Assembly: GCA_018663485.1 (NCBI GenBank) | Contig: JABJQI010000199.1 | Location: 1-11,705 of the forward strand | DNA: 11,705 bases | Direction: 5' to 3' | Origin: Opitutia bacterium | GTDB lineage: Bacteria; Verrucomicrobiota; Verrucomicrobiia; Opitutales; Coraliomargaritaceae | Part shown: piece by piece, positions 1 through 8,113 of the stretch | How positions within the stretch are numbered: the stretch's first letter is position 1 | Layout of the letters: each line of letters starts with the position of its first letter | Made by a program: the position numbers and the translations under genes | The notes under the pieces: generated by a model | The model's database searches: none | What the model was told of the DNA's origin: nothing | The model's input: only the letters and a program-made list of their open reading frames with translations

Positions 1-970
1 CCTGCTTACCAACGAACTGCATGGAAGTGCCGGCCTTGGTCACTTCAAGACCCGCTTCGACCACCTTTACGCATGCGTCATCTTGAACTGAAGCGGCATT
101 TGAAGAACTCGCGACTGCAACGTTGCAGTGCTCACCAGTTGCAGCAGCTGTGGTGTTGACAATGATGTCGCGGCTTTCACCCGGAGCGAGGGTGCCAAGC
201 TCGGCGACGAGTTGACTGTTACCGCTTTCATGCACCACGCCAACAGGCAATGTATCTGTAACCACAACATCGTATGCGCAGAAGTTTCCACTGTTTGTCA
301 CTGTAATGTCCCAAGGCACACCCGTTTTGACTAGGACTTGCTCGTTTGGAGTCGTCTTGACGATCGCCAGCTCAGGGACACCAACAGCCGTGGTGGTGCA
401 CGCATCTTGATAGGTCGTGACGGTTGCACAGCTGCTAAGATCCGCAACCGATGTGGCTTTAACCATCAATTCGAGTGGCGCCTGAGTGCCGTTCGCAAGA
501 TTATACAGTGTCCAAGTCACGTTGCTGCCTGAAACTTCTGCTTCAGGATTACTTGAGACATAAACAGCACCGGCAGGGATTTGCTCCTGAACGACGACCC
601 GCTTGAGGTCCTGCTTTGCAGTCACGGTGTAGCTGTAAGCATATGGCTCATTCAGTGCGACTGTAGCAGGCGCAGACTTGCTCAGGCTTACACCATACTG
701 ATCGATCGAGTCAGCGACCAGGCCTGGCGCACAATCGTCGACTGGTGCAGGTGCCGCAGGTGCGGCTGGTGCAGGCTTGTGCTCGCGATAATCGTGAACA
801 TGACGATTGATCGACGGATGCTGCAGGTTGAAAACCGTGGTTTCGGGAGAATCCGATACCGTGAAATTTTTGCCAATATCTGGTTCGCGCTCAGCAGACA
901 ACTGTGCGGCGGAGATGGCAATCATTGCTGCAAGTGCAGATGCTCCTATGAGCTTTTTCATTATATTCAT
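1..970 (-). CDS. OmcB-like cysteine-containing DUF11-repeat envelope protein, N-terminal part (runs off the left edge)
   Basis: This reading frame stays open for 323 codons and leaves the window at base 1 without a stop, so only the N-terminal part is present. The start is read as MNIMKKLIG at 970; MKKLIG at 961 is equally plausible, and neither has a Shine-Dalgarno sequence. Residues 4-26 form a signal peptide: Lys-Lys, a hydrophobic stretch, then a likely cut near QLSA/ERE. A Pro/Ala-rich linker lies at 66-77. Beta-rich repeats of the DUF11 type follow, at about 93-195 and 199-302, and a third begins at about 306. The second shows the typical DITVTNSGN...VVVTDTLPVG pattern. Cysteines sit at 80, 181, 191, 231, 282 and 300, mostly near repeat boundaries. 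In Chlamydia, OmcB is a disulfide-linked periplasmic/outer-envelope protein with such domains. A structural role in the envelope is inferred here. Confidence is high for a secreted DUF11 protein and moderate for the OmcB relationship. Confidence 0.75.
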   Translation of the reverse strand, partial: MNIMKKLIGASALAAMIAISAAQLSAEREPDIGKNFTVSDSPETTVFNLQHPSINRHVHDYREHKPAPAAPAAPAPVDDCAPGLVADSIDQYGVSLSKSAPATVALNEPYAYSYTVTAKQDLKRVVVQEQIPAGAVYVSSNPEAEVSGSNVTWTLYNLANGTQAPLELMVKATSVADLSSCATVTTYQDACTTTAVGVPELAIVKTTPNEQVLVKTGVPWDITVTNSGNFCAYDVVVTDTLPVGVVHESGNSQLVAELGTLAPGESRDIIVNTTAAATGEHCNVAVASSSNAASVQDDACVKVVEAGLEVTKAGTSMQFVGKQ

Positions 971-1322
971 ATGATGATGGTGGGTTATGGTTAGATTTTA
1001 GCTTGTTGATATGAACCCTAGTGTTCACTCATCCGCATTTTGAAGATGAGCTTAAAAGCGTATTTAAAAATAACGATATATCGAATAGAAATTCATTTTA
1101 TTGAAATAAGCTATTCGACGCTTAAAAAATCAGTCAATCAATGGACTACAAATGAAACCACAAAAACCAGACAAGCTGTTTATCTGCAGATAGATACACA
1201 CCAAATAAACCAGTAATATACAATTAGGTACTAAAAGTCGAATCCGACCCTAACGGTCATAAAAAAGGCGATCATGCATGTGCACGATCGCCTTTGATCA
1301 AAACTAAAAATGTCAATCAGGC
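971..1322. other. AT-rich intergenic region between sdhB and the OmcB-like gene
   Basis: This stretch carries no convincing gene. From the sdhB side it first holds the sdh terminator (1261-1295). It then holds a perfect 12-base palindrome TATCTGCAGATA (1181-1192). Next is a hairpin whose outer arms TCGAATAG (1081-1088) and CTATTCGA (1111-1118) match perfectly, with an inner TTCA/TGAA pair. For the minus-strand OmcB-like gene, TTGACT (minus strand of 1132-1137) is a good -35 box, but the -10 box 18 bases downstream (TAGCTT) is poor, so the promoter is only tentative. If it is used, the hairpin overlaps the promoter core and the 12-base palindrome lies upstream. Both could be operators or chance. 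Confidence 0.5.
1261..1295 (-). terminator. Intrinsic terminator of the sdhCAB operon
   Basis: Read on the minus strand, AAAGGCGATC pairs perfectly over 10 bases with GATCGCCTTT around a 12-base loop that can pair a little further. A run of six T (bases 1266-1261) covers the end of the stem and the bases after it. It begins 27 bases after the sdhB stop codon. GC-rich stem core, T-run and position together make a standard Rho-independent terminator for the sdh operon. Confidence 0.88.
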
Positions 1323-2084
1323 CTATTGCACAAGGTAAAAGAAATCCTTCACCTTCGCCGCGGTATAATCGCGATTAAGCTGCGCAATCATATCCAGCGA
1401 AATGCTCTTCGGACAGACTGCTTGGCATTCACCAATGTTGGTACAACCACCGAAACCTTCACCATCCATGGTGCTGACCATTGCGAGCGCGCGACGATCC
1501 TTCTCAGGTTTACCCTGCGGCAAGCTGTTCATGTGCGAGACTTTCGCAGAGGTGAACAACATCGCAGATGCATTTGGACAAGCGGCCACGCATGCGCCAC
1601 AGCCAATGCAGGCGGCCGCATCCATCGCGTAGTCCGCAGTGCCTTTGGCAATCGGGCTGGAGTTGGCATCAACTGCGGTGCCCGTGCGGGCAGTAATAAA
1701 GCCACCGGACTGGATAATCCGATCAAAAGCGGTGCGATCGGTTACTAAATCCTTGATCACTGGAAACGGTGCCGCACGCCATGGCTCGATCGTGATAGTC
1801 TGGCCATCGTGGAAGTGGCGCATGTGCAACTGACAGGCAGTGGTGCCATTTTCTGGACCGTGCGGGATACCATTAATCGTCAGCGAGCAACTGCCGCAGA
1901 TACCTTCGCGGCAGTCATGGTCGAATGCGACCGGCTCTTCGCCATTGGCAACCTGCTGCTCCGAGAGGATATCAAGCATTTCCAGGAAAGAAGACCCTGC
2001 CGAAATATCGTCGAGTTGATACTCAACAAACTTGCCTTGGCTTTGACTGTTTTTTTGACGCCAAACTTTAAGTGTAAGTTTCAT
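1323..2084 (-). CDS. sdhB: Succinate dehydrogenase/fumarate reductase iron-sulfur subunit SdhB
   Basis: SdhB carries electrons from the flavin of SdhA through three iron-sulfur clusters to quinone at the membrane anchor, on the cytoplasmic face of the inner membrane. The 253-residue protein has the plant-type [2Fe-2S] ligands at C58, C63, C66 and C84 (motif HDCREGICGSC). The ferredoxin-like half has CIGCGACVAACP (C159, C162, C165, C169) plus C214, C220 and C224, which supply the [4Fe-4S] and [3Fe-4S] clusters. Length and motif order are normal for the cytochrome-b558 type of enzyme. It is the last gene of the operon, 27 bases after sdhA, and is followed by a strong terminator. No good Shine-Dalgarno sequence precedes ATG at 2084; only AAAGACAG is nearby. 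The enzyme could run as succinate oxidase or fumarate reductase; an aerobic TCA-cycle role is the default inference. Confidence 0.96.
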   Translation of the reverse strand: MKLTLKVWRQKNSQSQGKFVEYQLDDISAGSSFLEMLDILSEQQVANGEEPVAFDHDCREGICGSCSLTINGIPHGPENGTTACQLHMRHFHDGQTITIEPWRAAPFPVIKDLVTDRTAFDRIIQSGGFITARTGTAVDANSSPIAKGTADYAMDAAACIGCGACVAACPNASAMLFTSAKVSHMNSLPQGKPEKDRRALAMVSTMDGEGFGGCTNIGECQAVCPKSISLDMIAQLNRDYTAAKVKDFFYLVQ

Positions 2085-2111
2085 AATTCTGTCTTTATTT
2101 GAGTGGTTCGC

Positions 2112-4055
<1,944 letters not shown>

Positions 4056-4067
4056 TAGTATGCGGTG

Positions 4068-4856
4068 CTAGTGGGGAAGTTGTTCAACGATTACTTCAAC
4101 CGCTTCACCTGCCGGAGCAGTTTTTTTAAGTATACCAGTCATCGCTGCGACCGGAATCACTGCGAAACCAAGGAAAACGACTACGCCATAGATGAGTGCG
4201 AAACGATCCAGGCGTGCACGCCAGAGCTGGTTACGCAGACCGACGGTTTGAAACATACTGCTCACGCCGTGAGTTAGGTGCATGCAGAGTAAACCAGTCG
4301 CGATGATATAAAAGGCCGAAACCCACCAGACGTGAAAGCCGTCGATCATCATATTGTTCACATTGAAAGTCATCACCACTTCGCCATTGTGTAGCACTGG
4401 CTCGCCGTGCTTGACCAGTGCAACATCGTCGATCTGCTGGTTGTACTCCTTACCCGGAACGATGCGAGCGGTGTAGTGAGCGATGTGGAAGATGATAAAA
4501 GCGAGCAGGATAATACCGCTCATGCGCATCGTCTTCGCAGCATAAGTCGCCTGCACCGATTTGTTTTGTGCATAGCCCTGCGGACGCGCTTTGCGGTTAT
4601 CTATTGTAAGCGAAACCGCGGCCCATATGTGTACCCCGATACAAGCCAGCAGGAACAGCCGAATTCCCCAAAGCATTGCCACTGGCATGACATGGTGCAG
4701 CTTGTAGGCGTACGCGTTAATGGCATCAGGCCCCAAAAAAATCTGCAAATTGCCTAACATGTGCCCCAGCACAAACAAAACAAGAACCAGACCGGTGAGG
4801 GCCATTAGAATTTTTCGACCAATGGTCGATTTCAGAAAGCTACACAGTGCGCACAT
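4068..4856 (-). CDS. sdhC: Succinate dehydrogenase cytochrome b558 membrane anchor SdhC
   Basis: This is the inner-membrane subunit that anchors SdhA/SdhB, binds heme b and passes electrons to quinone. The 262-residue protein has five hydrophobic helices at about 18-40, 58-83, 113-130, 175-198 and 217-243. This is the layout of the single-subunit b558 family, so no separate sdhD is needed and none is seen. Histidines inside or at helix ends (H32 in GHMLGN, H76, H124/H127, H193/H196) are candidates for the axial ligands of two hemes. The N-terminal TIGRKILMALTGLVLVLF stretch is characteristic of the family and supports the start at 4856. It is the first gene of the sdhCAB operon, divergent from pyrG. 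It could equally serve a fumarate reductase, since sequence alone does not settle direction. Confidence 0.94.
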   Translation of the reverse strand: MCALCSFLKSTIGRKILMALTGLVLVLFVLGHMLGNLQIFLGPDAINAYAYKLHHVMPVAMLWGIRLFLLACIGVHIWAAVSLTIDNRKARPQGYAQNKSVQATYAAKTMRMSGIILLAFIIFHIAHYTARIVPGKEYNQQIDDVALVKHGEPVLHNGEVVMTFNVNNMMIDGFHVWWVSAFYIIATGLLCMHLTHGVSSMFQTVGLRNQLWRARLDRFALIYGVVVFLGFAVIPVAAMTGILKKTAPAGEAVEVIVEQLPH

Positions 4857-5215
4857 AATCTTCTAGACGTATTAAACATTTAATAGCTAAGAACAGTTGC
4901 AGAATATTCAAACCTCTACCCCCCAAAAGCCATTCTATTAGCACGACTAATCAATATGATTAACAAAGTAAAGTAGGCAAAAATCTCGCAAACACACTAA
5001 ATTCTAAAAAATAGGTAAAGATCGACAGCGCACAGCTGAACAAAAAAACTAATTCAACCCTGCCGCAAAAGAAGTTCAGCTTATTGCAATGCTTCTTTTA
5101 AAGATTCGCCCAAAAAGGGTTGCCAACCTAAAAGGGCAATCAATTGAATGCGTACCCGAAGGCGGGGCAGCAAACGCAAGCTTTCCATTTTTTTATTATG
5201 ACGCAGTCAAACAAC
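4857..5215. promoter_or_regulatory. Divergent sdhC/pyrG intergenic region with palindrome and leader inverted repeats
   Basis: This AT-rich spacer must hold the promoters for sdhCAB (leftward) and pyrG (rightward), but I find no convincing -35/-10 pair for either. Near sdhC lies TAATCA-ATA-TGATTA (4948-4962), about 90 bases upstream of the sdhC start and a possible operator. Nearer pyrG, AGCTGAAC (5034-5041) is complementary to GTTCAGCT (5074-5081), and AAAAGAAG (5067-5074) to CTTCTTTT (5092-5099). The two pairings overlap, so they could be alternative RNA structures in a pyrG leader. A weaker hairpin TTGCC/GGCAA lies at 5120-5139. No small gene is evident unless PyrG starts at 5144. Confidence 0.45.
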
Positions 5216-6811
5216 ATGAAGTACATTTTTGTCACCGGTGGCGTGGTTTCCTCGCTAGGCAAAGGACTCACCGCCGGTGCTCTGGGAGCTCTACTCGAAC
5301 AACGCGGCTTACGAGTACGCATCCAGAAATTCGATCCGTATTTAAATGTAGACCCTGGCACGATGAGCCCCTTTCAGCATGGTGAAGTCTATGTGTTGGA
5401 CGACGGCGCGGAAACTGATCTAGACCTCGGCCACTACGAGCGTTTCACCTCAGGAAAACTCGGCAAGCTCAACAACCTCACATCAGGTCAGGTGTACGAG
5501 CGAGTCATCAAAAAGGAACGCCGCGGCGATTACCTCGGTGCTACCGTTCAAGTCATTCCACACGTCACCAACGAAATTAAACAGCGCATCTACGACGGTG
5601 GCAGCGAGGACGTCGACGTGCTCATTACTGAACTTGGCGGCACCATCGGTGATATTGAAGGCCTGCCCTTTCTCGAAGCGATGCGCCAATTCGCCCTCGA
5701 GGTCGGTCGCCAGGATGTACTATTCCTACACTGCACCCTGCTCCCTTACTTAAAAGCCGCTGGCGAATTGAAGACCAAGCCCAGCCAACAGAGCGTCGCC
5801 AAACTTCGCGAAATTGGTATTCAATGCGACATCTTAGTCTGCCGCACCGAAGAACCGATGACCAATGAGATGCGCCAAAAGCTCTCCATGTTCTGTAATG
5901 TGCCGGTTAAATCGGTGATTGAAGAGCAAGACGTCGAGACATCGATTTACGAACTGCCACTCGCACTCAAAGCAGAAAACCTCGACGATTTAGTCATCGA
6001 ACATTTGAGACTCGATGCCCCCGACTGCGACATGAAGATTTGGCACGACGTCGTGCGTCGCCTTAAAGCGCCTAGCCACAAGGTCGAAATTGGCGTTGTC
6101 GGTAAATACATCGAGCTGCAAGACGCTTACAAATCTGTTTACGAATCAATCATTCACGCAGGTATCGCCAACGACACTGCGGTGCGCATCGTTCGCCTCG
6201 ACGCAGAAGAGATCGAAAAGGATCCAAAGAAATTCCTCGGCTCACTCGATGGCATTCTGATTCCTGGTGGCTTCGGCGACCGTGGCACCGAGGGTAAAAT
6301 AGCTGCTGCACAGTTTGCCCGCGAAAACAATGTGCCTTATTTCGGCCTTTGCCTAGGGATGCAAATCGCGGTGATCGAATATGCGCGTCATGTCGCAGGC
6401 TTGGAAAACGCTAACAGCTCTGAGTTTGATCCGCAGACACCGCATCCAGTGATCACCATCATGGCAGACCAAAAAGAGCTCACTACCAAGGGCGGCAACA
6501 TGCGCCTCGGCTCCTGCCCTTGCAAACTTAGCAAAGACAGCTTCAGCTTCGATGCCTACGGCACTGAAATGATCGATGAACGTCATCGCCACCGCTTTGA
6601 ATTTAATAACGACTACCGCGAGCAACTCGAATCCAAAGGCCTGCGGGTTGGAGGAATCAACCCTGAACGTGACCTTGTCGAAATCGTTGAAATCGCCGAG
6701 CACCCGTGGTACGTCGGAGTGCAATTCCACCCGGAATTCAAGTCTAAGCCGCACGCAGCGCATCCACTGTTTGCTAACTTTATTGCAGCATCGCTGAAGT
6801 ATAGGAAGTAG
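5216..6811 (+). CDS. pyrG: CTP synthase
   Basis: CTP synthase makes CTP from UTP and ATP, using ammonia released from glutamine, as the last step of de novo pyrimidine nucleotide synthesis. With the start at MKYIFVTGG the protein has 531 residues, as is usual. The amidoligase domain (about 1-265) opens with GGVVSSLGKG (8-17), which binds nucleotide phosphate. It also contains DPYLNVDPGTMSP and the ELGGTIGDIEG stretch. The C-terminal class I glutamine amidotransferase domain (about 290-529) has PGGFGDRG, the nucleophile C379 in FGLCLGMQ, and H505/E507 in VQFHPEF, completing the triad. Two upstream in-frame ATGs exist, at 5198 and 5144. The residues they add do not look like family sequence, so 5216 is preferred. 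None of the three has a strong ribosome site. Two co-directional genes follow with gaps of 2 and 4 bases. Confidence 0.96.
   Translation: MKYIFVTGGVVSSLGKGLTAGALGALLEQRGLRVRIQKFDPYLNVDPGTMSPFQHGEVYVLDDGAETDLDLGHYERFTSGKLGKLNNLTSGQVYERVIKKERRGDYLGATVQVIPHVTNEIKQRIYDGGSEDVDVLITELGGTIGDIEGLPFLEAMRQFALEVGRQDVLFLHCTLLPYLKAAGELKTKPSQQSVAKLREIGIQCDILVCRTEEPMTNEMRQKLSMFCNVPVKSVIEEQDVETSIYELPLALKAENLDDLVIEHLRLDAPDCDMKIWHDVVRRLKAPSHKVEIGVVGKYIELQDAYKSVYESIIHAGIANDTAVRIVRLDAEEIEKDPKKFLGSLDGILIPGGFGDRGTEGKIAAAQFARENNVPYFGLCLGMQIAVIEYARHVAGLENANSSEFDPQTPHPVITIMADQKELTTKGGNMRLGSCPCKLSKDSFSFDAYGTEMIDERHRHRFEFNNDYREQLESKGLRVGGINPERDLVEIVEIAEHPWYVGVQFHPEFKSKPHAAHPLFANFIAASLKYRK
6803..6808 (+). promoter_or_regulatory. 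Shine-Dalgarno sequence of the lipoprotein gene
   Basis: AGGAAG lies five bases before ATG at 6814, inside the last codons of pyrG. It is the only clear Shine-Dalgarno-like site among the genes of this window and supports both the 6814 start and translational coupling to pyrG. Confidence 0.6.
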
Positions 6812-6813
6812 TC

Positions 6814-7434
6814 ATGCGACGCCTGCAGCTGACCTTTTTACTCATTGGTATCATACTCGTTGCTGGCTGCAGCACGTTGACCCGCAACCCGCAGTTCTAT
6901 CTGAGTTATTACGAGTTGAAATCGCCGGAAATTAGCGATTTTGAAACCTGTGCTTCCGCAGGTTGTCGTCAGCTGTCACGCCTATCCTACTCCGAACCGG
7001 AATGGCACAGCATCCGCGCCATCTTTGAGCCAGCTCAGCAGAATGCCGCCGAAGAGCGCAAACGCTTGCTTATCGCAGTCGCGGCAATCGAGACCTTGGT
7101 CGGCGAGAAAAACGGCACTTCAAGCGACTTTGCCAAGAACCAACGAAAAGGCAGTCAAGGCCCGCAGCTAGACTGCATCGCCGAAGCTGCCAACACTACT
7201 GTCGCTCTGTTGCTATTACAGCAAGACGGGCTGATCCATTACCACCGTGTCGGCCACCCTCAGCATCGCGGTTTCGCCCAGCTACAATACCCGCATAACA
7301 GCGCAGCAATTATCGAGATTGCGAATAACGCTCATTACGCGATCGACTCATGGTTCTTCGCCAACGGCGAGCAACCCATCTGTGTCAGCGTCGCTAAATG
7401 GAAAGCCGGCTTTCACCCACAAAACGAAAAATAA
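6814..7434 (+). CDS. Uncharacterised lipoprotein with possible transglutaminase-like Cys/His/Asp arrangement
   Basis: The 206-residue protein begins with a lipoprotein signal peptide: Arg-Arg, the hydrophobic segment LTFLLIGIILV, then the lipobox VAGC with lipidated C19. It is therefore exported and attached to a membrane, probably the outer one. The body has two close cysteines (C46, C51), a helical Glu/Arg-rich part (about 70-97), then DCIAEAANTTVALLLL (120-135), PHNSAAIIE (160-168) and YAIDSW (175-180). I recall similar small hypothetical lipoproteins in gammaproteobacteria with conserved DC..E..NT and DSW motifs, but could not check this. C121, H161 and D178 have about the order and spacing of the catalytic triad in transglutaminase/papain-like folds, which is an inference. 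The gene starts two bases after pyrG stops. Its substrate and function are unknown. Confidence 0.8.
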   Translation: MRRLQLTFLLIGIILVAGCSTLTRNPQFYLSYYELKSPEISDFETCASAGCRQLSRLSYSEPEWHSIRAIFEPAQQNAAEERKRLLIAVAAIETLVGEKNGTSSDFAKNQRKGSQGPQLDCIAEAANTTVALLLLQQDGLIHYHRVGHPQHRGFAQLQYPHNSAAIIEIANNAHYAIDSWFFANGEQPICVSVAKWKAGFHPQNEK

Positions 7435-7438
7435 ACAT

Positions 7439-7963
7439 ATGCAACACTCCAACTACTCAACACGCCTGCAAGCCATTTGGGACGAGGCAGTCGCTCAATA
7501 CCAAGACAGCAACCGTACACCTGACAGCTATTTCGACGCAACCACACTCGCCGAACTCGCCTCCATCGGCCTCAACGCCATGGACGTCTATGACCCAGTC
7601 GAAGACCATCTCGGCGGTGCCGAGATCGATTTCGCCACCTTTCTGCTAGTATCCGACGCACGCCGCGACTACTTTCTTAACCAGCAAAACGGTCAAGCCT
7701 CCACGTACATCCTCGACAGCAACACCTTACCGGCCAAAGACCTCGAAGTGCGCGGCATTGTCTGGCTCCCTCGCATCATGCCGAAGGCCATCGCCAAACT
7801 ACGCGGCGAATTGCCCCCCGAAACGATGTATGGCTGCGGCGGCGACCGACGTTTCTTCAAAGCCAATAATATTCATCCTGCAGAATTCCTTCGCGCCGTA
7901 TGGGCCTACGAAGACGAACCCGAGAAACTCATCGACTGGGTGACCGCACGGCGAGGGAACTGA
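7439..7963 (+). CDS. DUF5069 family protein
   Basis: This 174-residue soluble protein has no signal peptide or membrane segment. The C-terminal half (about 106-170) contains VWLPRIMPKAIAKLRGELP, then MYGCGGDRRFF (130-140) and FLRAVWAYEDEPEKLIDWV. These resemble the LPR..K.RA..G / CGGDR.F / FL..V....D..I.WV pattern I associate with DUF5069, a family of unknown function found in Verrucomicrobiota among other groups. The N-terminal half has YDPVEDHLGG and DARRDYFL. The start at 7439 is chosen because it follows the lipoprotein stop by four bases. The longer frame opening at 7247 overlaps the lipoprotein gene for about 190 bases and adds low-complexity Ser/Thr sequence. No Shine-Dalgarno is present, so translation is probably coupled. 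A link to CTP synthesis is suggested only by position. Confidence 0.78.
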   Translation: MQHSNYSTRLQAIWDEAVAQYQDSNRTPDSYFDATTLAELASIGLNAMDVYDPVEDHLGGAEIDFATFLLVSDARRDYFLNQQNGQASTYILDSNTLPAKDLEVRGIVWLPRIMPKAIAKLRGELPPETMYGCGGDRRFFKANNIHPAEFLRAVWAYEDEPEKLIDWVTARRGN

Positions 7964-7968
7964 TCAGT

Positions 7969-8034
7969 TAAAGGAGTGTGAGCGAGTCGCCCACATTAAT
8001 TCAACAACGAGGGCGAGTCGCCCTCACTCCTTTA
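7969..8034. repeat. 66-base imperfect palindrome (REP-like element) after the DUF5069 gene
   Basis: The ends TAAAGGAGTG (7969-7978) and CACTCCTTTA (8025-8034) are perfectly complementary. Pairing continues inward to 7992/8011 with three mismatches, giving 24-base arms around an 18-base loop. Each arm contains a copy of GCGAGTCGCCC. The right copy, GGGCGAGTCGCCC (8011-8023), is itself a palindrome; the left one is degenerate. The element begins five bases after the DUF5069 stop. It may act as a bidirectional stem-loop that ends the pyrG unit, although the T-run (three T) is too short for a standard terminator. Dispersed copies elsewhere in the genome are expected but not testable here. Confidence 0.75.
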
Positions 8035-8113
8035 CATAATCTCGCACCGGAACATTCAATTAAGCCAAATTCGGGGTTGAAAGATCTACGTTTAACGTTC
8101 GATGTTCATTTAG

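Noticed and set aside
581..994. 137-codon plus-strand frame
   Set aside because: It lies opposite the OmcB-like gene, is rich in Cys/Arg as expected for a shadow frame, and lacks a recognisable start context or domain.
1326..1748. 140-codon plus-strand frame
   Set aside because: It is antisense to sdhB, where the iron-sulfur cysteine motifs leave no doubt about the coding strand.
4948..4962. Reading the sdhC upstream palindrome as an FNR box
   Set aside because: FNR sites have TTGAT...ATCAA. Here the half-sites are in the opposite order (ATCA...TGAT), so the consensus is not met.
6353..6763. 136-codon minus-strand frame
   Set aside because: It is antisense to the amidotransferase domain of pyrG.
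7247..7438. N-terminal extension of the DUF5069 protein starting at 7247
   Set aside because: It would overlap the lipoprotein gene for about 190 bases, including that gene's conserved PHNSAAIIE and DSW motifs. The added residues are low-complexity Ser/Thr/Arg sequence.
7969..8034. Calling the 66-base palindrome a CRISPR repeat or attachment site
   Set aside because: There is only one unit, with no regularly spaced spacers, no cas genes, and no integrase or target duplication nearby.
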